Notes under the pieces: generated by a model
What the model was told of the DNA's origin: nothing
Seen by the model: the letters and a program-made list of their open reading frames with translations, nothing else
Database searches by the model: none
NCBI GenBank assembly: GCA_002713145.1
Contig: PAVS01000024.1
Coordinates: 1-64,000 of the forward strand
DNA from: Halobacteriovoraceae bacterium
GTDB lineage: Bacteria; Bdellovibrionota; Bacteriovoracia; Bacteriovoracales; Bacteriovoracaceae
DNA length: 64,000 bases
Reading direction: 5' to 3'
In this document: positions 26,705 through 35,567 of the stretch, piece after piece
Layout of the letters: every line of letters starts with the position of its first letter
How positions within the stretch are numbered: the stretch's first letter is position 1
Made by a program: the position numbers and the translations under genes

Positions 26705-27136
26705 ATGTTTTTTAATTTTGTCTTGGAAAATTTATTTGCCTGTTTGGCCCTCTTGGTCATGCTCTACTCTATTGCTCTACAATTTATACATATTAAATTT
26801 AAGAAAAACTCAACTAAGCAGATGGCAAAATTATTAAATGTACAAAATATCTATGGATTAAAAAAAGCGACTGTTTCTTTTCATTATGAGGGAGAGGAGT
26901 ATCAAAGTGATGCTTTGAGTTTAAAGCAAGACCTCGCCCACTATAAGGAAATAGAAATACTCGTTAATACTTTAGAGATGGTAAAATTTAAAAATCCAAG
27001 TTGGATCAGACAAAGACTCAATCACTATCCACTCTTTAGAAAAAAGTATCCTAAAATCTCTCTTATTGATCAGTACGCAGCAGTCTATCACTTTGCACTC
27101 ATCATTTTCTGTCTGATACTTTTGAGTTTTTTTTAA
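26705..27136 (+). CDS. Small membrane protein, unknown
   Basis: From ATG 26705 (a TTG six codons earlier is possible) this ~143-residue protein has an N-terminal transmembrane helix (NLFACLALLVMLYSIALQF), a soluble 80-residue middle, and a C-terminal hydrophobic helix (FALIIFCLILLSFF). I recognise no family. No clear ribosome binding site is present. Its stop shares TTAA with the convergent CpaF-like gene. Confidence 0.6.
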   Translation: MFFNFVLENLFACLALLVMLYSIALQFIHIKFKKNSTKQMAKLLNVQNIYGLKKATVSFHYEGEEYQSDALSLKQDLAHYKEIEILVNTLEMVKFKNPSWIRQRLNHYPLFRKKYPKISLIDQYAAVYHFALIIFCLILLSFF

Positions 27137-28281
27137 GCTGCTTTTTTCTTGCGTTCATCAAGCAGTGTCTGAACCGCCCATTCTGGAGGTCTAAAAATAC
27201 TCTTGGGAAGATTGATATTATTCGCTCGAAATCTCTCAAAAAACGTAGGCACATAACCACAAGGAACCATTTCCCCTATCAGTTTTTTAGAGTCAGGATC
27301 TACCCCTTTTTGAATCCAACGAAAAATATCTTTCGTGATATAGCGCCCATTTTCATCAACCCCTAAGACTTCAGAGATATGAGAGGTTCTTCTTCCTCCA
27401 TCATGATAACGAGAACATTGAACAATAAGTTGAATCGCCGAGCCCACCATCACTCGAATCGCATCTGGTGGTATTTTAGTATCCCCCATCATACAAAGGG
27501 TTTCCATACGGGTGCAAGCATCTTGAGGAGTGTTGGCGTGAACGGTCCCCATACTTCCATCGTGTCCTGTTCCCATAGCATTAAGAAGATCAAGGGCTTC
27601 GTCCCCTCGCACTTCCCCTACTATAATACGATCAGGTCTGAGCCTTAGAGCAGACTCTAAAAGATGCCTAATAGAGACTTCATCCACATCTTCTTTTTGA
27701 TCTGCCTTCCTCGCTTCTAGTCTTACCACATGTTTAGCTTTAATTTGTAACTCTGAAGAGTCTTCAATAATAAGAAGTCGTTGAGTGTCTGGCATTTTTG
27801 AACCAAGGACATTGAGCATAGTGGTCTTACCAGAACCAGTTCCTCCACTGACAAGGGTATTGATACCGAGATGCATACAGCCGTGTAAAAACTTAGCACC
27901 GGTATTGGATAAAGACCCAAAGTTGACTAGATCTTTTAAAGTTAGTTTCTCTTTAGAAAATTTTCTTATCGCTACAATTGTTCCTTGCTTTGATAATCCA
28001 TCTAAAACTACAGCGACTCTTGAGCCATCAGGAAGTCTGGCATCCAATCGCGGATTTCTTTTATCAATTGTTCTATTGATACTATTAGCGATGGCCTTCA
28101 CCGCTGATTGAAGAGTGGGTTCATCTCTAAATTTGTGATCGGTAAGAACGAGTAAACCTCCACGCTCAATAAACACTTCATGGGGTCCATTAATCATAAT
28201 TTCAGAAACGCTTGGATCGTCCAATAACTCAGCTATTGGTGAGAGTTGGTCCCGAACAAGATCTGCTATAAAATCACTCAT
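27133..28281 (-). CDS. CpaF/TadA-type secretion ATPase
   Basis: The 382-residue ATPase of the type II/IV secretion superfamily has the CpaF/TadA layout: an N-terminal domain (LLDDPSVSEIMINGPHEVFI), Walker A SGGTGSGKTTML (about 146-157), an Asp/Glu box, Walker B RIIVGEVRGDEAL and the His box GHDGSMGTVHANTPQD. Such ATPases power Tad pilus or Flp assembly at the inner membrane. No tadB, tadC, rcpA or pilin gene is near, so it is an orphan here. The cupredoxin gene is 8 bases upstream in the same direction. AGGAA supports the start. Confidence 0.92.
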   Translation of the reverse strand: MSDFIADLVRDQLSPIAELLDDPSVSEIMINGPHEVFIERGGLLVLTDHKFRDEPTLQSAVKAIANSINRTIDKRNPRLDARLPDGSRVAVVLDGLSKQGTIVAIRKFSKEKLTLKDLVNFGSLSNTGAKFLHGCMHLGINTLVSGGTGSGKTTMLNVLGSKMPDTQRLLIIEDSSELQIKAKHVVRLEARKADQKEDVDEVSIRHLLESALRLRPDRIIVGEVRGDEALDLLNAMGTGHDGSMGTVHANTPQDACTRMETLCMMGDTKIPPDAIRVMVGSAIQLIVQCSRYHDGGRRTSHISEVLGVDENGRYITKDIFRWIQKGVDPDSKKLIGEMVPCGYVPTFFERFRANNINLPKSIFRPPEWAVQTLLDERKKKAA

Positions 28282-28289
28282 CTTAATTC

Positions 28290-28724
28290 CTAATCATGAT
28301 CTCTAGGAAGCCAGTAACTAGGTCCGGTACTTGCCGGAGCTCTTCCTTTATCAAAAACTTCTTTGTTATTATTTTTTTCAATGACAGTTAAATGACCATA
28401 AGATTTATTAGCCGGACAATAGAATTTAAAACGCCCGGGATTCTCAGCAATGACTTCGGTTTCATTCACTTTCCCTTTATCTGCAGCTAAGAACACTTCA
28501 TGGTTTTGTAGAATAAAACATTGTCCTTTCTCAACAGTTGAGGTGACAAAGAAATGGAGTTTTTCCCCTTCAAAAGCTACAATTTTATTAGGATAAAAAC
28601 CATCTTCTGTGGCAATAATTGATATCTCTCTTACCGGCTGATCATATTTTTTTGCTTTAAACTCTTTACTCGCATTTGCAAACCAGCCAAAGAGTAGAGC
28701 ACAAATCATAATGGCAAATTTCAT
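28290..28724 (-). CDS. Secreted cupredoxin-like protein
   Basis: The 144-residue protein has a signal peptide (MKFAIMICALLFGWFANA) and a cupredoxin-type beta-sandwich: FYPNKIVAFEGEKLHFFV, then QNHEVFLAADKG and a C-terminal FKFYCPANKSYGHLTVIE. The Cys of the copper loop is kept, but the His and Met expected after it read Asn and His, so copper binding is uncertain. It would be periplasmic. Cotranscribed with the CpaF-like ATPase. Confidence 0.7.
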   Translation of the reverse strand: MKFAIMICALLFGWFANASKEFKAKKYDQPVREISIIATEDGFYPNKIVAFEGEKLHFFVTSTVEKGQCFILQNHEVFLAADKGKVNETEVIAENPGRFKFYCPANKSYGHLTVIEKNNNKEVFDKGRAPASTGPSYWLPRDHD

Positions 28725-28777
28725 CTGGTCTCCTCACGTTTACAAATACTTATCGGAGAATTCTCAGAGTTCTTTAG

Positions 28778-29104
28778 TCAGGATTCATAAACTAAAAAAT
28801 TTTCAATACTTAGCACTTCATAGGCCACCTCTTCATAAGAATGGGCCTCTTTCATGGCCGCGATAGCAGCTCTGATATTGTTCTCAGTACATAGAATCTC
28901 CACTCGTAACTCGGCCACTTGTTCAATTTCACCTTGTGTACCTAAGGTAGGCTTACTTCCTGCAAGGGGCAAAAACTGACCAATCCCCTCAGTTTGCCAT
29001 GAGCATTTTGCGTAGTTGCCAATAGAACCCGCTCCAGTAGCGAAGATCGCCTCTTTTACTTTTTCTGCTTCATCTTTAGGTGTGTAAAATATTAGTTTAT
29101 ACAT
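28778..29104 (-). CDS. YqfO/NIF3-like C-terminal domain protein
   Basis: From ATG 29104 (AAAGGG 8 bases upstream) the 108-residue protein is the stand-alone form of the domain inserted in YqfO/NIF3 proteins: YKLIFYTPKDEAEKVKEAIF, then GAGSIGNYAKCSW, PLAGSKPTLGTQGE and AHSYEEVAYEVLSIEN. It is a CutA1-like ferredoxin fold; a biochemical role is not established. It is cytoplasmic and sits alone before the cupredoxin gene. Confidence 0.85.
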   Translation of the reverse strand: MYKLIFYTPKDEAEKVKEAIFATGAGSIGNYAKCSWQTEGIGQFLPLAGSKPTLGTQGEIEQVAELRVEILCTENNIRAAIAAMKEAHSYEEVAYEVLSIENFLVYES

Positions 29105-29258
29105 GAGCAAAACCCTTTACTGTTCGCTGTTTCAATCAAACATAAACTTACAAAAGACCTAAGCGCTAGACAAGGAAAACAAAAGTGGTGACAATTAAAA
29201 AAGTTCAAAATGTGTTAGAAAAGTCACATATTTTTATTAAGCAAATCATGGAGGATGT

Positions 29259-30137
29259 ATGCTAAAGAAACTAATCACGACAGGAGTCATGTTATCATCA
29301 ATGACAGCAATGGCTTGTACCGTTGACGGATCTGAAGGTTTTTTACCAGAAAACAATGAGTGGATCTCAACAACATCAAAATCAAAAAACATGACAATGG
29401 ATGAAGCAACTTTCAATGCGGTTATTGATAAAGTTGAAGCTATTTATGAGCCAATCATCTCAAGCATGGGTGCAACTTTAAATATTCAAAGAAACTGGGA
29501 AGACGGAACTGTTAATGCTTACGCTTCTAGAAGTGGAGACACTTGGAACGTAGCCATGTTTGGTGGTCTTGCACGTCACGCAACAATCACTCCTGATGGA
29601 TTTGCACTTGTTGTTTGTCACGAAGTTGGTCACCATATCGGTGGAGCTCCTAAAAAAGCTAGCTGGTTTGGAAACAGATGGGCTTCAAATGAAGGTCAAG
29701 CAGATTACTTCGCAACACTTAAGTGTTTAAGAAAAGCTTTTAGAAGTGAAAATAATGCAGCAATTGTTGCTGAGTTAAATGTACCTCAAGAAGTTAAAGA
29801 TTCTTGTTCAGCTCAATTCTCAGATGCTGATGAGCAGTTAATTTGTCAAAGAGGAGCTATGGCAGGAATGAGTACAGCTAAGCTTTTCCAAGACCTAAGA
29901 AGACAGACTACAGCTCCTGAGTTCGCGACTCCTGATAGCAATGTTGTTTCAAAAACAAATGATGCTCACCCAGATACTCAGTGTCGTTTAGATACATACT
30001 ATCAAGGGGCTCTTTGTTCACTATCTGACGCCCTTGATGTTGACCAAGAAGATGAATCTGTAGGTGTATGCTATAGAGCTTCTGGAGATACAGAAGGTGT
30101 TAGACCACTTTGTTGGTTTAAGCCAGCTAATTCATAA
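29259..30137 (+). CDS. Secreted zinc metalloprotease (HExxH)
   Basis: The 292-residue protein has a signal peptide (MLKKLITTGVMLSSMTAMA) with Cys directly after it, so it could be a lipoprotein or have a free N-terminal Cys. The zinc motif VVCHEVGHHIGG (about residues 119-130) is followed by NEGQADYFATLKC, giving a gluzincin-like third Glu in an E-x-x-x-D pattern. The C-terminal part is Cys-containing (CRLDTYYQGALC, GVCYRASGD), likely disulfide-bonded. A strong GGAGG precedes the start and a strong terminator follows, so it is a single-gene unit. Substrate unknown; activity on prey or matrix proteins is speculation. Confidence 0.85.
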   Translation: MLKKLITTGVMLSSMTAMACTVDGSEGFLPENNEWISTTSKSKNMTMDEATFNAVIDKVEAIYEPIISSMGATLNIQRNWEDGTVNAYASRSGDTWNVAMFGGLARHATITPDGFALVVCHEVGHHIGGAPKKASWFGNRWASNEGQADYFATLKCLRKAFRSENNAAIVAELNVPQEVKDSCSAQFSDADEQLICQRGAMAGMSTAKLFQDLRRQTTAPEFATPDSNVVSKTNDAHPDTQCRLDTYYQGALCSLSDALDVDQEDESVGVCYRASGDTEGVRPLCWFKPANS

Positions 30138-30163
30138 GAATAAATTATTTTCTTATATTACGA

Positions 30164-30189
30164 GCCCCTCATATTGAGGGGCTTTTTTT
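30164..30189 (+). terminator. Rho-independent terminator after metalloprotease gene
   Basis: GCCCCTCA-TAT-TGAGGGGC (8-bp perfect stem) followed by seven T residues. Confidence 0.9.
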
Positions 30190-31360
30190 ATGCCATTAAT
30201 AGCTTTTGAATAATATCAGTGACAAATTCCTTCCCACGTTCATACTGTTCAACTTCGATAAACTCATCTGGCATATGCGCCTGCTGAATGGAACCAGCTC
30301 CACAAATATAGGTCTGGATACCATGGGAAGCAAACTCCCCCCCATCTGTTGCATAGGCTACACTATGATTATGACTACCTGTTAATGCACTTAAGACATT
30401 TTCTAATTCATGATCGCTGCATTTTGGCATCGCCTTGGTCATTCTATTAAGTTTTATTTGGATGTACTCCTCATCACTATAAAGTTTTTGCTCTATAGCT
30501 TGTTTAAATTCAAAAAATAAACGTAGAGGATCATCATTTGGAAATGTTCGATAGGAAAACTTTAAGTGACATTCATTAGGAATCATATTCGCAGCTTGCC
30601 CCCCATTTATATAAGCCAGGTGAAAATGGTTATAAGGGAACTCTGGAAAGTCTTCTCTATTTTCTGAGGTTGAAGTCATTGAGAACTTCTGATTAAATGT
30701 TTCTGATAGTTGGATAACCTGTCTAGCCATCTCTATAGCATTTCGACCTAGATCTGGTCTCGAACTATGACCGGCTATTCCTCTGAGGGTCACATCAAAT
30801 TGCACCACTCCTTTGTGCGAGTGAATCATTTTGAATTCAGTTGGCTCTCCAACGACCGCTCTCTTAGGGACAGGTATCTCCCCTAGAATACGTTCTAGCT
30901 TAGGAGTCAATTTGTTTGCCCCTAAACATCCTACTTCTTCATCACTGGTAAAAACACAGACCAGTGGTTTTTTTAAATTTTCAAGATTAAGTTCCTTGAA
31001 TGCTGCCAGACAATGAGCGATAAAGATTTTCATATCACATGTTCCACGACCGTAAATTTTATCATTCTCCAGTGTGAGTTTAAGTGCATCTTTACTCCAC
31101 CCACTTTGATTTTCAAAAGGAACGGTATCCATATGGCCGGATAGAATTAATCCACCAGAAACTTCTGGGCCTATCCAAGCGACAACTTGTTCTTTTTTTA
31201 CTCCGTGATCTGAGTAGTGATCAATATGAGTTTTAAAGCCCAAGTCTTGTAGGATATCTGCTATATAGGAACTTGCTTGAGAATTACTTTTAAAAGAAAC
31301 AGTATCAAAACTTATGAGTTTTTCACTTAGATCCCATAGAAAATCATTTTTGATTCCCAT
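30188..31360 (-). CDS. argE: Acetylornithine deacetylase-like M20 peptidase
   Basis: From the ATG at 31360, 5 bases after the glnS stop, the 390-residue protein fits the M20 metallopeptidases. Zinc ligands and catalytic residues are seen in LSGHMDTVP (about 79), GRGTCDMK (about 111), TSDEEVGCLGA (about 145) and VGEPTEF. The ending ATDGGEFASHGI and EHAH-like QAHMPDEF are also typical. The ArgE-like family includes acetylornithine deacetylase (arginine synthesis) and succinyl-diaminopimelate desuccinylase, and I cannot exclude another N-acyl amino acid substrate. The longer frame with a TTG start at 31384 overlaps glnS. Confidence 0.8.
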   Translation of the reverse strand: MGIKNDFLWDLSEKLISFDTVSFKSNSQASSYIADILQDLGFKTHIDHYSDHGVKKEQVVAWIGPEVSGGLILSGHMDTVPFENQSGWSKDALKLTLENDKIYGRGTCDMKIFIAHCLAAFKELNLENLKKPLVCVFTSDEEVGCLGANKLTPKLERILGEIPVPKRAVVGEPTEFKMIHSHKGVVQFDVTLRGIAGHSSRPDLGRNAIEMARQVIQLSETFNQKFSMTSTSENREDFPEFPYNHFHLAYINGGQAANMIPNECHLKFSYRTFPNDDPLRLFFEFKQAIEQKLYSDEEYIQIKLNRMTKAMPKCSDHELENVLSALTGSHNHSVAYATDGGEFASHGIQTYICGAGSIQQAHMPDEFIEVEQYERGKEFVTDIIQKLLMA

Positions 31361-31365
31361 AGATT

Positions 31366-33060
31366 TTAGGCTTTTTTCGCCCAAGAATCTTTAAGACCAA
31401 CAGTTCTATTAAACACTGGCGCCGAGTCCTGTGATAATTTTTCATCTGCTGTGAAATAGCCCACTCGTTCCAATTGAAACTGCTCTCCAGGCTTTGCACT
31501 GCCAAGAAAGGGCTCTAACTTTCCTTTGATAATCGAAAGAGAGTCAGGGTTAATTTCTTCGAGAAAATTATCAACAGCTCCTGGATCAGGGTGTTTAAAC
31601 AAACGATCGTAAAGTCTGATTTCCGTATCAATTGCTTCTTTAGCATTCACCCAATGAATAATACCCTTCACTTTTTTCTCTAAAGCTTGAGGCTGTTTTC
31701 CCCCAAAAGAATCTTCATGATAAGTACATTTTAATTCAGTCACATTCCCTTCACCGTCTTTAACATATTCATCACAGGTGATCACATAACCATAGCGCAA
31801 TCGAACAGAGCGTCCGGGTCCCAAACGAAACCATTTTTTTGGACTCGGAGGGTCTTCTAAAAAGTCACTGCGTTCAATATAAAGTTCAGGTCCAAAATTA
31901 ATCAATCTTGTGCCAAATGACTCATCTTGGGGATGAAAAGGTGCTTCAATTTGATGATCCTCTTTGTCCCAGTTAGTGAGAGTCACCTTGATAGGATCGA
32001 GAATTCCCATGCATCTTTTTGTGGTGCGGTTTAATTCATCACGAACATTTGCTTCCAATATTGAAAGTTCAATAACGGTATTTTCCTTCCCGACACCAAT
32101 TTGCTCCATAAAATTTCTCAGAGCGGCTGCAGGATAGCCTCTTCTGCGCACCCCACTGACAGTAGGCATTCGCGGGTCATCCCATCCATCTACATACTTC
32201 TCATTTACGAGTTGTAAAAGTTTTCTTTTACTCATAACTGTATAATCTAAATTAAGCCTGGCGAATTCGTATTGATGAGGACGGCTTGGAGCAGAAACAT
32301 TTTCTACAAACCAATCATACAGTCGCCTATTGTCTTGAAACTCTAGGGAGCATAACGAATGAGTAATCCCTTCTATCGCATCACTTAACCCATGGGTAAA
32401 ATCATAGAGTGGATACAGACACCACTCCTTTCCCGTTCGATGATGTTCCACATGGCGGATACGATAAAGCACTGGATCACGCATGCACATAAAATTGGAT
32501 GCCATATCTATTTTGGCCCTCAAGACTTTTTCACCATCTTGATATTTACCTTCTCTCATTTCTTGAAAGAGCTTTAAATTTTCTTCAACGCTTCTTTCGC
32601 GAAAGGGAGAATTCGTGCCAGGAGTTTCAAAATTGCCTCTGGAGTTTTGGATCTCTTCAAAGGTTTGGTCATCTACAAAAGCCAAGCCTTTGTTAATCAG
32701 CTCCACTGCAAAACCATATAATTTTTCAAAATAATCTGAAGCAAAAAAGAGATTCTCTCCCCAATCGGCTCCAAGCCACTTAATATCTTTTTTAATGGCT
32801 TCTACGTATTCTGTTTCTTCTTTTTCTGGATTAGTATCATCAAAGCGTAAATGAAAACGAGACTTAGGTGCATTATTCCAAGCCAAACCATAACTCAATA
32901 GAATGGCTTTAGCATGACCAATATGAAGATAGCCATTGGGCTCGGGGGGAAAGCGAGTGACAACCCAACCTTCATGTTTCCCAGCTTCTAAATCCTTGGC
33001 CACAATATTTTCAATAAAATTGCGGTGTTCTTTTTTGTTTGTAGGTATTCTTTCGTTCAT
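31366..33060 (-). CDS. glnS: Glutamine--tRNA ligase
   Basis: The 564-residue class I synthetase is of normal GlnRS length. It has RFPPEPNGYLHIGHAKAILL with the HIGH motif (about 38-57), DDTNPEKEE, CSLEFQDNRRLYDWF and a KMSKS-like VMSKRKLL (about 274-281). The C-terminal beta-barrel anticodon domain follows. The presence of GlnRS means Gln-tRNA is charged directly, and it is cotranscribed with gltX 7 bases upstream. Confidence 0.97.
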   Translation of the reverse strand: MNERIPTNKKEHRNFIENIVAKDLEAGKHEGWVVTRFPPEPNGYLHIGHAKAILLSYGLAWNNAPKSRFHLRFDDTNPEKEETEYVEAIKKDIKWLGADWGENLFFASDYFEKLYGFAVELINKGLAFVDDQTFEEIQNSRGNFETPGTNSPFRERSVEENLKLFQEMREGKYQDGEKVLRAKIDMASNFMCMRDPVLYRIRHVEHHRTGKEWCLYPLYDFTHGLSDAIEGITHSLCSLEFQDNRRLYDWFVENVSAPSRPHQYEFARLNLDYTVMSKRKLLQLVNEKYVDGWDDPRMPTVSGVRRRGYPAAALRNFMEQIGVGKENTVIELSILEANVRDELNRTTKRCMGILDPIKVTLTNWDKEDHQIEAPFHPQDESFGTRLINFGPELYIERSDFLEDPPSPKKWFRLGPGRSVRLRYGYVITCDEYVKDGEGNVTELKCTYHEDSFGGKQPQALEKKVKGIIHWVNAKEAIDTEIRLYDRLFKHPDPGAVDNFLEEINPDSLSIIKGKLEPFLGSAKPGEQFQLERVGYFTADEKLSQDSAPVFNRTVGLKDSWAKKA

Positions 33061-33067
33061 AGGTCAA

Positions 33068-34498
33068 TTATAGACTAGCTATCCTTTTTTTCAAAACTTC
33101 TATCGGCGTAAGTGGGATAAGGACTTTTAAATCAGGCCCATGATTTTGGCCGGTCAAGACAACTCTGAATCCCATAAACAAAGGTTTGCCTTTAATCCCC
33201 AACTCTTTTTTACAATAATCCATCCACTGACTAAATATTTCAGCAGAAACATGATTGGCAGTTATTTTATTTAGCTCAGTTTCAATATGCTCTTTAATTT
33301 TAGGAGTTGTCTCCCAAGCGAGAACTTCAGTAATGCTCTCATCCTTTGAAATATCTTCCTTCACGACTTCTAAAACCTTTTCATTCAAGTCAGGAAGCAA
33401 CTGAATTTTATCTTTATAGAGTTCAATAAATTGTTTTTGCCACTCAACACTTTGATCATGAAAAAAAGAATTTTCAGCAATAAATGGTCTTGCTCTTTTC
33501 AGGAGTTCATCTGTTTCCATTTGCTTAATATGTTGCCCATTAATGTATTTTAATTTTTCAACATCATAGATAGCATGGGATTTAGAAAAACGAGTGAGGC
33601 TAAAAACGTCTTTGAGTTCATCAATGGTGAAAACATCCTTTTCCTCAGGATGTGACCAACCTAAAAGACAAAGATAATTTGCAAGTGCTTCTGGTAAATA
33701 CCCCTGTTCTCTGTATTGTTTAACCGAAGTTGCTCCATGTCTTTTAGAAAGTTTTTGTCGATCAGCTCCAATCAGAAGAGACACATGAGCGAATTCAGGA
33801 ACATCCCATCCAAAAGCCTGATAAAGTAAAACTTGTCTCAACGTATTATTCACGTGGTCTTCACCTCGAATAACATGAGTGATTTCAAATAAATGATCAT
33901 CGATCACATTACAAAAATTATAGGTCCCGACTCCATTAGAGCGATAGATAACAAAGTCTCCTACCATGCCTTTGGGAAACTTAACGTCACCTCTCACATG
34001 ATCTTTAAAACTGACATCTTGATCCGGAACTTTAAAGCGCACAGGAGCAACTTCTCCTGCTGCAATTTTTTGTCTCGCTTCTTCCCAATTCGCCTCATCT
34101 CTCCACTTACCAGTGTAAGGAGGTGTCCCTTCTTCTTTATTCTTTCTGGCCATTTCCGCTAACTCTTCATCACTACAAAAATCATAGAATGCTAAGCCTT
34201 TGGCCAGAAGCTCATCAGTGTATTTTTTGTATATATCAGTTCGCTCAAATTGGTGATAAGGGGCATGGGGACCTCCGACACCAGGACCTTCGTCATGGGT
34301 GAGTCCCAGCCAGGCCATATCATCAATCTGGCTTTGTTCAAACTCTTTGGTAGAGCGTTCTCTATCGGTGTCTTCAATTCGTAAAATATATTTTCCACCA
34401 CTTGCTTTGGCGAAAATATAATTATAAAGAGCTGTTCTCGCTCCACCAATATGTAAATAACCCGTTGGACTGGGTGCAAATCTAACTCTTGTTGTCAT
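33068..34498 (-). CDS. gltX: Glutamate--tRNA ligase
   Basis: The 476-residue enzyme is a canonical GluRS: RFAPSPTGYLHIGGARTALY (HIGH motif, about 6-25), RIEDTDRERST, a KMSKS-like QKLSKRHGATSVKQY (about 252-266) and a helical C-terminal anticodon-binding domain. First gene of gltX-glnS-argE. AGGAG is 5-8 bases upstream of the ATG. Confidence 0.97.
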   Translation of the reverse strand: MTTRVRFAPSPTGYLHIGGARTALYNYIFAKASGGKYILRIEDTDRERSTKEFEQSQIDDMAWLGLTHDEGPGVGGPHAPYHQFERTDIYKKYTDELLAKGLAFYDFCSDEELAEMARKNKEEGTPPYTGKWRDEANWEEARQKIAAGEVAPVRFKVPDQDVSFKDHVRGDVKFPKGMVGDFVIYRSNGVGTYNFCNVIDDHLFEITHVIRGEDHVNNTLRQVLLYQAFGWDVPEFAHVSLLIGADRQKLSKRHGATSVKQYREQGYLPEALANYLCLLGWSHPEEKDVFTIDELKDVFSLTRFSKSHAIYDVEKLKYINGQHIKQMETDELLKRARPFIAENSFFHDQSVEWQKQFIELYKDKIQLLPDLNEKVLEVVKEDISKDESITEVLAWETTPKIKEHIETELNKITANHVSAEIFSQWMDYCKKELGIKGKPLFMGFRVVLTGQNHGPDLKVLIPLTPIEVLKKRIASL

Positions 34499-34556
34499 GA
34501 ACTCTCCTCACACATGAATAGCTCATCATTATATATCGTTATTTGAATTCTTTGCC

Positions 34557-34584
34557 AAAAAAAAGCCCCCAAAAATGGGGGCTT
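34557..34584 (-). terminator. Rho-independent terminator after carD
   Basis: On the minus strand AGCCCCCA-TTTT-TGGGGGCT forms an 8-bp stem followed by seven T residues. It ends the carD transcript. Confidence 0.9.
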
Positions 34585-34613
34585 ATCGCTTAATTTTATA
34601 ATTCTAATTCTCT

Positions 34614-35093
34614 TTATTCAGCATCAAAGCAAGATTCGATTTTCCCAGAGATATCTCCATCGGCTTGCCCAGTGGAGATAGCGATTTCACGAATAATAAG
34701 ATCTTTACATTGATCCATCATTTTTCTCTCACCAAAAGAAAGCTTTTTTACATTCTTAAGTAAGAATAATGACCTAAGAACATCAGCGATCTCAAGGATT
34801 GAGCCAGTTTTAACTTTAGCCAAATAATCTCTATGACGTCGGTTCCAAGTAGAGTTATCCACTTTAACGTCATGATTATTCAATAAATTGAACATATCAT
34901 TTATTTCATGTTGGCTGACAAGTTCACGAATGCCCTCTTTTTTATCAGTTGGCTCCATGATGGTCATACCATTGGAAACAACTTTAATGATGTAGAATTG
35001 TTTCTCTTCTCCACCAATTTCTTTTGTTTCCAAATTAAGTATTTGACCAACACCATGCCCTGGACAAACAACATAACTTCCAATTTCAAACAT
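34614..35093 (-). CDS. CarD-family transcription regulator
   Basis: The start at ATG 35093 has AAGGA 6 bases upstream and lies downstream of a good promoter; the longer frame (35141) would start above the transcription start. The ~159-residue protein begins MFEIGSYVVCPGHGVGQILN, the RNA polymerase beta-subunit-interacting CarD_CdnL_TRCF domain (Tudor-like, to about 65), followed by an all-helical C-terminal part (NRRHRDYLAKVKTGSI, LSFGERKMMD) that contacts promoter DNA. CarD/CdnL proteins stabilise open complexes at rRNA and other sigma70 promoters. Single gene with its own promoter and terminator. Confidence 0.92.
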   Translation of the reverse strand: MFEIGSYVVCPGHGVGQILNLETKEIGGEEKQFYIIKVVSNGMTIMEPTDKKEGIRELVSQHEINDMFNLLNNHDVKVDNSTWNRRHRDYLAKVKTGSILEIADVLRSLFLLKNVKKLSFGERKMMDQCKDLIIREIAISTGQADGDISGKIESCFDAE

Positions 35094-35139
35094 AATCATC
35101 CTTTCGATAAATACGAAATTCCCAATAATATACTCCCTC

Positions 35140-35168
35140 AATATAACGCACCCGGACGTTATTCACAA
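35140..35168 (-). promoter_or_regulatory. carD promoter
   Basis: On the minus strand TTGTGA (35168-35163) and TATATT (35145-35140) are separated by 17 bases, putting the start near 35132 and leaving a ~40-base leader with AAGGA before the carD ATG. Confidence 0.65.
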
Positions 35169-35245
35169 TTTGATTGAAAATTTTACAGATAGATTTACAA
35201 AACATAAGTCCATTAATTCCAGTCACTTAGATTGAGTATGAAAAA

Positions 35246-35274
35246 TAGACATTGTTTAGGAGGGTATATTATAT
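35246..35274 (+). promoter_or_regulatory. Promoter candidate for 6S-sized RNA
   Basis: TAGACA (35246-35251) and TTATAT (35269-35274) are 17 bases apart on the plus strand, with the start expected near 35281, about 14 bases before the closing stem of the RNA candidate. Confidence 0.4.
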
Positions 35275-35280
35275 GGTCAC

Positions 35281-35475
35281 CTTGAAATAGCATAAAGAAA
35301 ACTCAAACTTAGTAACGAGGCAACTAACTATTAAATGATAGGTTTTAATCGAGGCGCTAGGATACGGACCCAACTAAATATACTGTCCTTCTGTGAAAAC
35401 TGTACAATCAAGACCTCTAGAGAACTTAGCTTTTCACCACAGCATTTACTTCGGTCTTTGAGTTTGAGTTTTCTT
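35281..35475 (+). ncRNA. Candidate 6S-like long-hairpin RNA
   Basis: In the 426-base gap between carD and ndk, AAGAAAACTCAAAC (35295-35308) and GTTTGAGTTTTCTT (35462-35475) form a perfect 14-bp stem that continues with about five more pairs including wobbles. It encloses 153 bases, giving a ~181-base long hairpin, the size and closing-stem layout of 6S RNA. Internal pairings include CTGTGAAAA (near 35391) with TTTTCAC-CACAG (near 35431), GGAC...GTCC (35376-35398) and CTAT-TAAATG-ATAG (near 35329-35342). The plus-strand promoter favours this strand but the opposite strand is not excluded. No 6S sequence signature could be verified by eye. Confidence 0.55.
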
Positions 35476-35514
35476 GGTCATCTATAGTTTGGTGGATCAA
35501 CAGATAGGAGGGCA

Positions 35515-35541
35515 CAAAAAAAGCCACCCAGGAGGTGGCTT
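35515..35541 (-). terminator. Rho-independent terminator after ndk
   Basis: On the minus strand AAGCCACC-TCCTG-GGTGGCTT forms an 8-bp stem followed by a run of T residues, ending sucC-sucD-ndk. Confidence 0.9.
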
Positions 35542-35567
35542 AAAGATTTAAAAATGATTTTTAATCA

